64,000 nucleotides of DNA, taken from NCBI RefSeq assembly GCF_010501105.1, contig NZ_QVMQ01000001.1, positions 1-64,000 of the forward strand, read 5' to 3'. Origin of the DNA: Dysgonomonas sp. 511. Its GTDB lineage: Bacteria > Bacteroidota > Bacteroidia > Bacteroidales > Dysgonomonadaceae. Within the stretch, counting starts at the first letter, position 1. Each line of letters opens with the position of its first letter. The notes under the pieces were generated by a model that ran no database searches, had not been told where the DNA came from, and saw only the letters and a list, made by a program, of their open reading frames with translations. Positions 7,718 to 17,856 of this stretch are shown in pieces. Position numbers and translations under genes: made by a program.

Positions 7718-9079
7718 ATGACTAAGTTTTCAAGAGCTTTTTGGGTTGCAAATTCTGTGGAATTACTCGAAAGGCTGGCCTACTATGCGGTATTTATTGT
7801 AATAACCCTATACCTTTCCAATGTCTGGGGATTCTCGGATATAGAAGCCGGAGTTATTTCCGGTCTATTTTCCGCTTCATTGTATCTATTACCGACATTT
7901 ACAGGAGCCTATGCCGACAAGATCGGCTTCCGTTCATCTATCATCTTAGCATTTACCCTGCTCACATTAGGCTATGCCGGACTGGGTATATTGCCCACCC
8001 TGCTGCAAAGTTCGGGACTGGTAAGCTATAGCATGACCACTACATTTACAGGGCTCGAAGACAGTCACCTCAGATGGAGTATTGCCCCTGTCCTTGTCCT
8101 GCTTGTGATAGGCGGCGCATTTATCAAAGCTGTAATATCGGGCACTGTAGCCCGCGAAACCACTTCCGAAAACCGTGCGCGGGGCTATTCCATCTTCTAC
8201 ATGATGGTAAACATCGGTGCATTTACCGGAAAAACCGTTGTAGACCCTCTACGCCGCAGCATGGGCGACGAAGGGTTGGTGTACCTCAACTTCTTTTCGG
8301 CAACAATGACTTTGCTGGCACTGGTTGCCGTACTCTTTTTCTACAAATCGGTAAAAACCGAAGGTCAGGGCAAAAGTTTCTCCGAAATAGGAAAAGCATT
8401 GCTGAAAGTATGTATGAACGGACGCCTCATTGCCCTGATATTAATCATAAGCGGGTTTTGGATGATACAAAGCCAACTGTATGCCACCATGCCCAAATAC
8501 GTAATCCGCCTGATAGGCCAGGATGCCTCGCCGGGGTGGTATGCCAATGTAAATCCGCTGGTAGTCTTCCTGTGCGTAAATCTGGTGACTACTATTATGA
8601 AGAAATATACGGCTCTCAATTCGATGATGATAGGTATGCTTATAATACCCTTTTCGGCGCTTGTGATGTCGTTCGGCAACCTGTTTGGCGAAGAAAGCAT
8701 ACTTGGGTTGCACCCGGTAGCTTTTATGATGGTGATAGGTATTGCTATGCAGGCATTGGCAGAATGCTTTATATCGCCACGTTTCCTCGAATATTTCTCT
8801 TTGCAATCGCCTAAGGGAGAAGAAGGTTTATACTTAGGATTCAGCCACCTCCATTCGTTCTTCTCATACCTCTTTGCTTTCGGGCTTTCGGGTTTCCTTC
8901 TGGAAAAATACTGTCCCGATCCCCGCAATTTTGCATCAAAGGCAGAATATGCCGTTGCTACCGAACATGCACACTATATATGGTATGTATTTGTCGGCAT
9001 CGGACTGGTTTCGGCTATAGCTTTGGTTATATACGGACAAGTAGTAAAACGGCTGGATGCAAAGAAAGTGGAAGCTTAG
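7718..9079 (+). CDS. POT/PTR-like major facilitator transporter
   Basis: 453 aa inner-membrane protein with about twelve hydrophobic segments. The ERLAYY motif in helix 1 (residues 16-21) and the FYMMVNIGAF segment in helix 5 match the two signatures of proton-coupled peptide transporters, in a divergent form. The likely role is proton-driven uptake of di- or tripeptides; some relatives carry other small substrates. A second, more canonical POT gene is at 12571. An imperfect inverted repeat that may serve as terminator follows at 9110. Confidence 0.75.
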   Translation: MTKFSRAFWVANSVELLERLAYYAVFIVITLYLSNVWGFSDIEAGVISGLFSASLYLLPTFTGAYADKIGFRSSIILAFTLLTLGYAGLGILPTLLQSSGLVSYSMTTTFTGLEDSHLRWSIAPVLVLLVIGGAFIKAVISGTVARETTSENRARGYSIFYMMVNIGAFTGKTVVDPLRRSMGDEGLVYLNFFSATMTLLALVAVLFFYKSVKTEGQGKSFSEIGKALLKVCMNGRLIALILIISGFWMIQSQLYATMPKYVIRLIGQDASPGWYANVNPLVVFLCVNLVTTIMKKYTALNSMMIGMLIIPFSALVMSFGNLFGEESILGLHPVAFMMVIGIAMQALAECFISPRFLEYFSLQSPKGEEGLYLGFSHLHSFFSYLFAFGLSGFLLEKYCPDPRNFASKAEYAVATEHAHYIWYVFVGIGLVSAIALVIYGQVVKRLDAKKVEA

Positions 9080-9384
9080 ACACTCATCCACAATGATTTT
9101 ACAATTGAAGAAGGCTGCCTAAAAAGTAATTTTTGATTTCTTTTTGATACCATTAATCGACTTTTCAGACAGCCTTCCTCTTTTTTCAGGAATGATTTGC
9201 CATTTTTCGAAACTTTGGACGACAAAATAACCCCTACGAGTTTATTAATCCCCAAACATCCGGCACAATACTTTTCAGAAGCAGGATAAAAGAAAGTTTC
9301 GCACAAACCCCATCCTTTTATTATCATATACGCGCTATTTTTTATATTTTTACATCGCAATTTCGAAAAAGCATTTTTAAGTAT
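9080..9384. other. 305-base intergenic region before parE
   Basis: It holds the inverted repeat at 9110-9186 and an AT-rich stretch upstream of parE. I see no convincing gene on either strand and no strong promoter box. Confidence 0.5.
9110..9186 (+). terminator. Long imperfect inverted repeat with T-run
   Basis: Arms 9110-9127 and 9160-9177 (GAAGGCTGCCT... and ...AGACAGCCTTC) pair over 18 positions with two mismatches around a 32-base loop. CTCTTTTTT (9178-9186) follows, as expected for a terminator of the upstream transporter gene. The length of the arms also allows a decayed miniature repeat element. Confidence 0.5.
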
Positions 9385-11244
9385 ATGGCAGAAGAAGATA
9401 TCAAACTACCCGAAGTAAATTATTCCGACGATGATATAAAAACCCTCGACTGGCAGGAGCATATCCGTCGTCGCCCTGGGATGTATATAGGTAAACTTGG
9501 CGATGGCACATCGGCCGACGATGGTATCTATGTATTACTGAAAGAAGTCCTCGACAACTCTATCGACGAGTATATGATGGGATTCGGTAAGACTATAGAA
9601 GTCACAATAGCCGACGGTGCGATCACGGTACGCGACCACGGGCGTGGGGTACCCCTCGGCAAAGTAAAAGATGTATCGTCGAAAATGAATACCGGGGCAA
9701 AATACGATTCCAAAGCATTCAAGAAGTCGGTAGGGTTGAACGGTGTCGGCATCAAAGCTGTCAACGCCCTGTCATCACGTTTCTACATACAAAGTTTCCG
9801 CGAAGGACAGACTGCTTCCGTCGAATATTCGAAAGCTATGGTAACCGCCGAGAATACCGTGCAGCCTACATCCGAAAAAAACGGAACGCTGATAGAGTTC
9901 ATACCCGACGAAACTATTTTTATCAACTATAATTTCAGGGACGACTATGTAGAAAGCCTGCTGAAAAATTATGTGTTCCTGAATACCGGATTGACAATCG
10001 TTTACAACGGCAAAAAGTTCTTTTCGAAAAACGGGCTTGCCGACCTGCTCAACGAGAATATGACATCCGACCCGCTATATCCGATTATTCACCTCAAAGA
10101 TGAAGATATAGAGGTAGTCATCACCCATACCGACCAGTATGGCGAAGAATACTACTCATTCGTAAACGGGCAGCATACCACACAGGGAGGAACCCACCAA
10201 TCTGCTTTCCGCGAATCGCTGTCACGCGTAATAAAGGAATACTATACCAAGAATTTCGACTATGCCGATATACGCAGCGGAATAGTGGCGGCTATCAGCG
10301 TAAAGGTGGAAGAACCCGTATTCGAGTCGCAGACCAAAACGAAACTGGGATCGAAAGATATGGGTCCCGGAGGCCCTTCGGTTCAGAAATTTATAGGCGA
10401 CTTCTTAAAAAAAGAACTGGACAACTACCTGCATAAGAATGCCGAAACATCGGAAATACTATTAAAAAAGATACTCGATTCGGAAAAGGAGCGCAAAGCC
10501 ATTGCCGGAGTTACGAAACTGGCTCGCGAACGGGCTAAGAAAGCCAACCTTCACAACAAAAAGTTACGCGACTGCCGCATACACTACAACGATAGCAAGG
10601 GCGACAATCTCGACGATACCAGCATATTCATCACCGAGGGAGACTCGGCCAGCGGTTCTATTACCAAAAGCCGCAACCCAAACCTGCAAGCAGTATTCAG
10701 CCTTAGGGGAAAACCGCTGAACAGTTTTGGGCTTACCAAGAAGATCGTTTACGAGAATGAAGAATTTAACTTGTTGCAAGCAGCCCTGAACATTGAAGAC
10801 GGGCTTGATAACCTGCGTTACAACAAGATAATAATAGCCACCGATGCCGACACCGACGGTATGCACATCCGGTTGCTGCTGCTAACGTTCTTCTTGCAGT
10901 TTTTCCCCGACCTGATAAAGAAAAACCACGTCTATATATTGCAAACCCCGCTTTTCCGTGTACGCAACAAGAAAGAAACGATCTATTGTTATACGGAGGA
11001 AGAACGCTTGTCTGCAATCAGCAAACTGGGTGCGAACCCCGAGATTACCCGGTTTAAAGGACTTGGAGAAATATCACCGGACGAGTTCCGCCATTTTATA
11101 GGGAAGGATATCCGCCTCGACAGGGTTTCGATGAAGAAGGAGGATTCTGTAAGCAATATGCTCAATTTCTATATGGGCAAGAACACGCCCGAAAGACAAG
11201 AGTTTATTATTGACAATCTGGTAGTGGAGGAAGATGACATTTAG
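9385..11244 (+). CDS. parE: DNA topoisomerase IV subunit B
   Basis: 619 aa type IIA topoisomerase ATPase subunit. The GHKL ATPase domain is at the N-terminus ([38 protein letters not shown]). The transducer domain carries the QTKTKLG lysine loop, and the C-terminal TOPRIM domain has [10 protein letters not shown] and the metal-binding DADTDG. It would decatenate daughter chromosomes together with ParC, which is not in this window. The length and the start of the protein fit the Bacteroidetes ParE branch better than GyrB, but GyrB cannot be excluded without a tree. Confidence 0.88.
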   Translation: MAEEDIKLPEVNYSDDDIKTLDWQEHIRRRPGMYIGKLGDGTSADDGIYVLLKEVLDNSIDEYMMGFGKTIEVTIADGAITVRDHGRGVPLGKVKDVSSKMNTGAKYDSKAFKKSVGLNGVGIKAVNALSSRFYIQSFREGQTASVEYSKAMVTAENTVQPTSEKNGTLIEFIPDETIFINYNFRDDYVESLLKNYVFLNTGLTIVYNGKKFFSKNGLADLLNENMTSDPLYPIIHLKDEDIEVVITHTDQYGEEYYSFVNGQHTTQGGTHQSAFRESLSRVIKEYYTKNFDYADIRSGIVAAISVKVEEPVFESQTKTKLGSKDMGPGGPSVQKFIGDFLKKELDNYLHKNAETSEILLKKILDSEKERKAIAGVTKLARERAKKANLHNKKLRDCRIHYNDSKGDNLDDTSIFITEGDSASGSITKSRNPNLQAVFSLRGKPLNSFGLTKKIVYENEEFNLLQAALNIEDGLDNLRYNKIIIATDADTDGMHIRLLLLTFFLQFFPDLIKKNHVYILQTPLFRVRNKKETIYCYTEEERLSAISKLGANPEITRFKGLGEISPDEFRHFIGKDIRLDRVSMKKEDSVSNMLNFYMGKNTPERQEFIIDNLVVEEDDI

Positions 11245-11395
11245 TGCTTTGCCTGCATTAATCTGAAATTATAAACAAGCAATTAATAATGTTATAAAAA
11301 GGGTAACACCGGGCAATTTTGTTCCCAATCATTTATCTATATAGAGCCCCCTAAATCCCCGAAAGGGACTTTTGGGCAAAGCCGCAAAAAAGGGA

Positions 11396-11447
11396 AAAAA
11401 GTAACAATGATAAAACAGGCGAAAATGTGTTACTTTTGTTACTTTTT
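11396..11447 (+). repeat. GTTAC intergenic repeat, copy A
   Basis: 52 bases: AAAAAGTAACA (11396-11406), a 21-base A-rich spacer, then two TGTTAC hexamers 9 bases apart (11428-11433, 11437-11442) ending in TTTTT. The outer ends are perfectly complementary over 11 bases. The same layout recurs at 11506 and, inverted, at 35271. Confidence 0.8.
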
Positions 11448-11505
11448 CCACCTCGCTCCCCGCTCTCGCCAAAGGGAGAGAAGGCTGCAAGCCATGACAA
11501 GAGAA

Positions 11506-11556
11506 AAAAAGTAACTCAACAAAACATGGAAAAATGTGTTACATGTGTTACTTTTT
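11506..11556 (+). repeat. GTTAC intergenic repeat, copy B
   Basis: 51 bases: AAAAAGTAAC (11506-11515), an A-rich spacer, and two TGTTAC hexamers 9 bases apart (11537-11542, 11546-11551) ending in TTTTT. The linker between hexamers is ATG where copies A and C have TTT. It ends 27 bases before the purU start codon. Confidence 0.8.
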
Positions 11557-11583
11557 GGAGAGGTACAAATTACAATACAATAT

Positions 11584-12447
11584 ATGAACAACAATCCTAA
11601 CGCAATTATACTTATTTCTTCGCCCGACCAACCGGGCCTGGTAGCTGCCGTAACCGACTTTATCAACGTCAACGGCGGTAATATTATCAATCTGGAGCAG
11701 CATGTCGACAAGCAAGAGAATGCCTTCTTTATGCGCATAGAATGGGATTTGACAAATTTCATCATTCCCCGCGAAAAGATCAGCGATTACTTCCAGACGA
11801 TGTATGCCAACAAATATGATATGACATTCCGCCTCTACTTCAACGATTATACCCCGCGTATGGCCGTTTTCGTATCCAAGATGTCGCATTGCCTGTTCGA
11901 TATACTGGCTCGCTACACTGCCGGAGAGTGGAATGTGGAAATCCCTTTGATAATAAGCAACCACGAAGACCTGCGATGGGTAGCCGAAAAGTTTGGCATC
12001 GAATACCATGTATTGAAACTAAACAAGAATAATAAAGACGAAATTGAAGCCAGGCAAATGGCTCTTCTGAAAGAGAAAGAGATAGATTTCATCGTCCTGG
12101 CGCGTTATATGCAGATATTGACAGACAGCTTCATCGAGGCTTATCCCAATAAGATAATCAATATACACCACTCTTTCCTTCCCGCATTCGTGGGTGCAAA
12201 ACCATACCACGCTGCATTCGAAAGAGGTGTGAAAATAATCGGGGCAACAAGCCACTATGTAACCGCAGAGCTTGATGCCGGCCCGATTATAGAACAGGAT
12301 ATCACCCGCATAAGCCATCGCGACAGCATCAGCGACCTTGTGCACAAAGGGCAAGATTTGGAGAAGATTGTCTTATCCCATGCCATAGAATATCATCTCG
12401 GCCGGCGGGTTTTGGTATATAAAAATAAGACAATCCTGTTTTCTTGA
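11584..12447 (+). CDS. purU: Formyltetrahydrofolate deformylase
   Basis: 287 aa from the ATG at 11584 (MNNNPNAIIL). It hydrolyses 10-formyl-THF to THF plus formate, balancing one-carbon pools and, in some bacteria, supplying formate to PurT. The N-terminal ACT domain begins ILISSPDQPGLVAAVTDF. The C-terminal formyl-transferase fold has the HHSFLPAFVGAKPYHAAF motif with the catalytic His and the GATSHYVTAELDAGPII motif with the catalytic Asp. An in-frame GTG 48 bases upstream lies in the repeat region, so I reject that longer form. The length matches the family. Confidence 0.95.
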   Translation: MNNNPNAIILISSPDQPGLVAAVTDFINVNGGNIINLEQHVDKQENAFFMRIEWDLTNFIIPREKISDYFQTMYANKYDMTFRLYFNDYTPRMAVFVSKMSHCLFDILARYTAGEWNVEIPLIISNHEDLRWVAEKFGIEYHVLKLNKNNKDEIEARQMALLKEKEIDFIVLARYMQILTDSFIEAYPNKIINIHHSFLPAFVGAKPYHAAFERGVKIIGATSHYVTAELDAGPIIEQDITRISHRDSISDLVHKGQDLEKIVLSHAIEYHLGRRVLVYKNKTILFS

Positions 12448-12500
12448 AGAAAAGTGTTATAAAATATAGTGCAACAGGCACTTTATTAGCGGTGTTTTCT

Positions 12501-12508
12501 TACTTTTG
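12501..12508 (+). promoter_or_regulatory. -7 promoter element of the second POT transporter
   Basis: TACTTTTG matches TAnnTTTG, 62 bases upstream of the ATG at 12571. Confidence 0.5.
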
Positions 12509-12570
12509 TAAACGAGAAAAGCAAACCTTGAAAAACAATTAACTTATAATATTAATTTAAATATCGCCTT

Positions 12571-14124
12571 ATGTTTAAAAATCATCCGAAGGGTCTGTTA
12601 GCCGCTTCATTGTCTAATATGGGAGAGCGTTTCGGCTTCTATATTATGATGGCAATCCTCACCCTATTCCTCATGTCGAAATTCGGGCTAGACAAATCAA
12701 ATGCAGGAATAATCTATTCCGTATTTTACTTCTCCATATACGCCCTAGCCTTAGTGGGAGGGCTTATAGCCGACAAAACCAAAAAGTATAAAAGCACTAT
12801 CCAGGTAGGTATTGTACTGATGGCTGTCGGTTATCTTCTTATCGCCATTCCAACCCCTACCCCTGTTCCAAATTTAGGATTATACCTTACACTTACTTGC
12901 CTTGGCTTATTTGTGATCGCTTTTGGCAACGGGTTGTTCAAAGGAAACCTGCAAGCGCTGGTAGGACAAATGTACGACAACGAAGAGTATGGAAAAATGA
13001 GGGATTCCGGTTTCTCCTTATTCTATATGTTTATCAATATAGGTGCAATATTCGCACCCCTCATTGCAGTAGGTGTCCGCAACTGGTGGCTCAAAATCAA
13101 CGGATTTGTATATAACCCCGACCTTCCGGCTCTTTGCCATCAACACTTGGGTGGAACGCTTTCGGGCGACGCAGCAGAAAGATATACAACCCTGGCCTCG
13201 GAAGTGAGCCTTAACGGAGGAGCTGCTGATTTAACGGCTTTTGCCAATGAATACCTGGGCGTATTCAACACTGGTTTCCACTATGCCTTTGGGGTGGCCA
13301 TTGTTGCCATGCTTATATCTTTTATAATTTACTCTATCAATAAGAAACGCTTCCCAGACCCGGCACTAAAGAAAGCTGTAGCAAAGGTTGATTCTGTTGG
13401 AACACAAACAGAAGAAAAAGTAATGGATCCGTCGGAAGTAAAGCAACGCCTTTATGCTTTGTTTGCAGTATTTGCTGTTGTTATTTTCTTCTGGTTCTCA
13501 TTCCACCAAAACGGGCTGACCCTGACATATTTCGCGAATGAATATACAGACCTGAGCAAAATGAAGCTGGATTTGTTCGGACTGGTTACCTTGGAAGGTG
13601 CAGAATTGTTCCAATCCTTCAATCCGCTGTTTGTAGTATTCCTTACCCCCGTAGTACTTGCTGTGTTCGGATGGCTTCGCGCTAAAGGTAAAGAACCTTC
13701 CGCTCCGAAGAAAATTGCTATCGGTATGGGTATCGCCGCACTGGCTTATGTGGTTATGACGATAGGTTCTCTTGGGCTTCCTCTCAACTCGGAAGTAAAA
13801 GCAATGGGAGGATTGGCTGATGCCGCGCGCGTAACCCCGTTCCTGCTGATAGGTACATATCTGATTTTGACTATAGCCGAGCTGTTTATCAGCCCATTGG
13901 GCATCTCGTTCGTATCGAAGGTTGCACCTCCTCAATACCAGGGCATCATGCAAGGTTGCTGGCTGGGAGCTACAGCATTGGGCAACCAACTCCTGTTTAT
14001 CGGAGCTATATTATACGAAAACATTCCGATCTGGGCTACGTGGGTCGTATTCGTTGCAGCCTGCTGCGTGTCCATGTTTACGATGCTGTTCATGCTGAAA
14101 TGGCTCGAAAGAATTACGAAGTAG
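12571..14124 (+). CDS. Proton-dependent oligopeptide transporter (POT family)
   Basis: 517 aa inner-membrane protein with twelve or more hydrophobic segments. Helix 1 carries the canonical POT motif GERFGFY (residues 18-24), and helix 5 the second signature FYMFINIGAIFAP. A periplasmic insertion of about 70 residues after NWWLKINGF is longer than usual. It imports di- and tripeptides with protons, which suits an organism that also encodes a secreted dipeptidase fusion at 31239. It is followed by a good terminator at 14146. Confidence 0.88.
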   Translation: MFKNHPKGLLAASLSNMGERFGFYIMMAILTLFLMSKFGLDKSNAGIIYSVFYFSIYALALVGGLIADKTKKYKSTIQVGIVLMAVGYLLIAIPTPTPVPNLGLYLTLTCLGLFVIAFGNGLFKGNLQALVGQMYDNEEYGKMRDSGFSLFYMFINIGAIFAPLIAVGVRNWWLKINGFVYNPDLPALCHQHLGGTLSGDAAERYTTLASEVSLNGGAADLTAFANEYLGVFNTGFHYAFGVAIVAMLISFIIYSINKKRFPDPALKKAVAKVDSVGTQTEEKVMDPSEVKQRLYALFAVFAVVIFFWFSFHQNGLTLTYFANEYTDLSKMKLDLFGLVTLEGAELFQSFNPLFVVFLTPVVLAVFGWLRAKGKEPSAPKKIAIGMGIAALAYVVMTIGSLGLPLNSEVKAMGGLADAARVTPFLLIGTYLILTIAELFISPLGISFVSKVAPPQYQGIMQGCWLGATALGNQLLFIGAILYENIPIWATWVVFVAACCVSMFTMLFMLKWLERITK

Positions 14125-14145
14125 AAATATAAGAAACACTATAAA

Positions 14146-14177
14146 CCGGCCCTGAACAACAACATTTTCAGGGCTGG
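14146..14177 (+). terminator. Terminator after the POT transporter
   Basis: CCGGCCCTGAA and TTCAGGGCTGG form an 11-bp stem (one G-U) around a short loop, followed by CTTGTTATT. It sits 21 bases past the stop codon. Confidence 0.7.
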
Positions 14178-14256
14178 CTTGTTATTAGAGTGACAATAAG
14201 CCAAGAAAAGAATCCGTAGCCTTAGGCGTCGGATATACACATTTATCAAAAAATCT

Positions 14257-14264
14257 TATCTTTG
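14257..14264 (+). promoter_or_regulatory. -7 promoter element of the twin-PDZ gene
   Basis: TATCTTTG matches TAnnTTTG, 29 bases before the ATG at 14294. Confidence 0.55.
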
Positions 14265-14293
14265 CGTCCAATATTTATTTCAACTATAAAACT

Positions 14294-15736
14294 ATGAGGA
14301 AAACACTCATTATCATCCTGCTACTATCTTTCTCTGCAACAGCCATAAAATCGCAAGGATACGACAAGAATTGCTATTTTGGCTTTTCGTTCGAAGTCAG
14401 CCAGAACAAAAACTGGGGATTCGGCGAACTAATCATTACCGATGTTACCCCCAACTCGCCTGCCGAAAAAGCAGGGGTGAAGGTCAACGATATCATCATG
14501 GAGATAAACGGTAAAGCTACATACCTGCGCGATAACCAGACTATTGCAAACTGGCTGTTCGACGATATGTATGCGCCTACAGCGAAGTTTACCATCCGCA
14601 ATATGAATACATACTTCAAGGAATATACACTGAACAGAGAATGTATTGCTATAGGGTCGATAAGCGAGCGCGATCTCTCCCGCATCTTTTCGTTCTACAG
14701 CCTCGAAGATACCAACGAACGAAACTTCTACCTTCCACTAGCCATAGAACCCGATAAGGATGTAGAGTTTACCGACTACCACTCGTTCGATTTCTACCTG
14801 GCCAAAGGAGAAGAAGTGCCGCCGATAGATGCAAAAATAACAGCCCTGCTCGAACAAGAATTATTGGCAAAAGGACTAGTACGCGATACCACCGATCCGG
14901 ATATGCTGGTGCAGGTTTATTACAGCTATGTACCAAACCCACGGTTTACGGCATTGGTCAACCCCAGCTACTCATCATCTACATGGCGCTACGACAGCGA
15001 CAAGAAAAGGATGGTAGAACTACCTATATTCGGGCAAAACGAACCGAATACCGAAACGGCCGCCCAGTTCATTGTAGAATATGGCTTTAGCATATACGAC
15101 CGTAAATATATAGACACCACAAAACTGACACAAATATGGGATTGCAACATTACCGACTATCTGGCTTCGCGCTATCCGCTAGACAGGTATGTGGAGTTTC
15201 ATACTCCATTGATGTTAAAGCAGTTCCCTTATTCAAACTCAAAGATCGGAGCAGAATATAAGGTAGAATTTAACCGGTACAATTACACCGGTATATATTA
15301 CGATACCGAAAACCTGACTACGATAAAGGATATTGATGCCGGTTCGCCCGCATTCGAGGCCGGCCTGCGCCCCGGATACGTAATAAAGAAGATTGGCGGG
15401 AAGAAACTCGATTATACAAAAGACCAGTTATCGAACGGTTATAAGCACTTCATTGCCGAGACAATGAGTATGAGGGATAAATCGACACAATTTGCAAATG
15501 CAGAAGGTTTTACAGAGTGTATGTTATGGAATCCGGCCTACTATAGCGATATTGCCAAGAATTTCCAGAAGAGCAATTATTTTACTATATTTTCGTACTT
15601 GTATAATTTCCGTAACTATGTAAATATCAACAACAACGATAAGGCTATAACGATAGAAGCGTGGGACGGTATGCAAAACCGCATATTTAGGGTAACACCT
15701 CAAATACGCGAATCGGTTATTGTAAAAGCCTTATAA
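14294..15736 (+). CDS. Secreted protein with two PDZ domains
   Basis: 480 aa. A signal peptide (LIIILLLSFSATAIKS) is followed by a first PDZ domain at about residues 25-110 (core ITDVTPNSPAEKAGVKVNDI) and a second at about 335-385 (core IDAGSPAFEAGLRPGYVIKK). The middle region, about residues 145-325, includes DPDMLVQVYYSYVPNPRF and resembles the domain that in other Bacteroidetes precedes a DUF4136-like fold; I cannot name it with confidence. No catalytic triad or protease domain is visible, so it is probably a periplasmic scaffold or adaptor rather than an HtrA protease. It stands alone with its own promoter. Confidence 0.7.
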   Translation: MRKTLIIILLLSFSATAIKSQGYDKNCYFGFSFEVSQNKNWGFGELIITDVTPNSPAEKAGVKVNDIIMEINGKATYLRDNQTIANWLFDDMYAPTAKFTIRNMNTYFKEYTLNRECIAIGSISERDLSRIFSFYSLEDTNERNFYLPLAIEPDKDVEFTDYHSFDFYLAKGEEVPPIDAKITALLEQELLAKGLVRDTTDPDMLVQVYYSYVPNPRFTALVNPSYSSSTWRYDSDKKRMVELPIFGQNEPNTETAAQFIVEYGFSIYDRKYIDTTKLTQIWDCNITDYLASRYPLDRYVEFHTPLMLKQFPYSNSKIGAEYKVEFNRYNYTGIYYDTENLTTIKDIDAGSPAFEAGLRPGYVIKKIGGKKLDYTKDQLSNGYKHFIAETMSMRDKSTQFANAEGFTECMLWNPAYYSDIAKNFQKSNYFTIFSYLYNFRNYVNINNNDKAITIEAWDGMQNRIFRVTPQIRESVIVKAL

Positions 15737-15828
15737 ATAAATACATTATACGAAGTTTTGGGACAAAGGTTTAGCCATAATAGCAGAATCTTTGTCTTGA
15801 TTTATTTATAATTATCATTCAAAATCCC

Positions 15829-15836
15829 TACCTTTG
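15829..15836 (+). promoter_or_regulatory. -7 promoter element of the ABC-F gene
   Basis: TACCTTTG matches TAnnTTTG, 61 bases before the ATG at 15898. Confidence 0.55.
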
Positions 15837-15879
15837 CGCCCAAATTCATTGTACGGCTATCATACGTAAACAATATTGA

Positions 15880-17511
<1,632 letters not shown>

Positions 17512-17537
17512 GGAGGATAATCAGCTTTATAAATCTG

Positions 17538-17568
17538 AAAAAGAGAGCATTAAAAAGCTCTCTTTTTT
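17538..17568 (+). terminator. Rho-independent terminator after the ABC-F gene
   Basis: AAAAAGAGAGC (17538-17548) and GCTCTCTTTTTT (17557-17568) form a stem with an 8-base loop ending in a T-run. Confidence 0.85.
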
Positions 17569-17629
17569 ATCACCCTTCCCCAATGCGTCTTTTTAACACG
17601 AATAATTTTGATTGCTCCAATTTCATTCA

Positions 17630-17637
17630 TATCTTTG
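17630..17637 (+). promoter_or_regulatory. -7 promoter-like element with no gene behind it
   Basis: TATCTTTG matches TAnnTTTG on the plus strand. No protein gene follows on this strand before 27 kb, so it may drive the candidate RNA at 17644-17850. Confidence 0.4.
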
Positions 17638-17643
17638 CATTGA

Positions 17644-17850
17644 AGATAAATTAATGTGAAAGTGGAGAAAACAATTGAGTAATTAAGACCAAAAATAAAG
17701 GGGGAGTAATATGGTGTTCTGGGCATTAATTTTCCTCTGGTAACAAACCGTAAGTTTATACCAACCTTACAAACTATTCAAATAATTGCTTGTGAAAGTA
17801 TTTCTTAGGATATTGAGTTACTGGAATGCTCCCCTTTTATCCTGTTTTTC
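17644..17850 (+). ncRNA. Candidate structured RNA, convergent with serB
   Basis: There is no reading frame longer than a 10-codon peptide (17712-17744). The ends ATAAAGGGGGAG (17695-17706) and CTCCCCTTTTAT (17829-17840) pair over 12 bases with one G-U. Inside, GGTAAC (17739-17744) can pair with GTTACT (17817-17822). TTTTATCCTGTTTTTC after the closing stem could terminate a plus-strand transcript. The strand is uncertain because the hairpin also lies just past the serB stop on the minus strand. Family unknown. Confidence 0.3.
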
Positions 17851-17856
17851 TAAAGG

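Larger units (their letters stand above)
11245..11583. other. Repeat-rich intergenic region upstream of purU
   Basis: This 339-base gap contains two copies of a ~52-base GTTAC repeat (annotated separately) and two short stem-loops. One is a CCCCTAAATCCCCGAAAGGG segment near 11347-11366, similar to C/G-rich palindromes common between genes in this phylum. The other is CTCTC-gccaaag-GGAGAG near 11463-11480. No gene is visible. An apparent GTG-start extension of purU would begin inside the repeat and is unlikely. Confidence 0.6.

Noticed and set aside
8074-8814. 246-codon open frame on the plus strand inside the first POT transporter gene
   Set aside because: Same strand, other frame of a clear transporter gene; low-complexity Cys/Arg-rich product without any family features.
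9076-9360. 94-codon open frame on the minus strand between the transporter gene and parE
   Set aside because: It spans the inverted repeat at 9110-9186 and has no promoter or family features.
11536-11583. N-terminal extension of PurU from a GTG codon
   Set aside because: It begins within the GTTAC repeat, adds residues not found in PurU, and an ATG at 11584 starts at the normal family position.
17712-17744. 10-codon hydrophobic peptide after a GGGGGAG sequence
   Set aside because: The G-run is part of a long-range helix, and purine-rich Shine-Dalgarno sites are little used in this phylum; too short to support.
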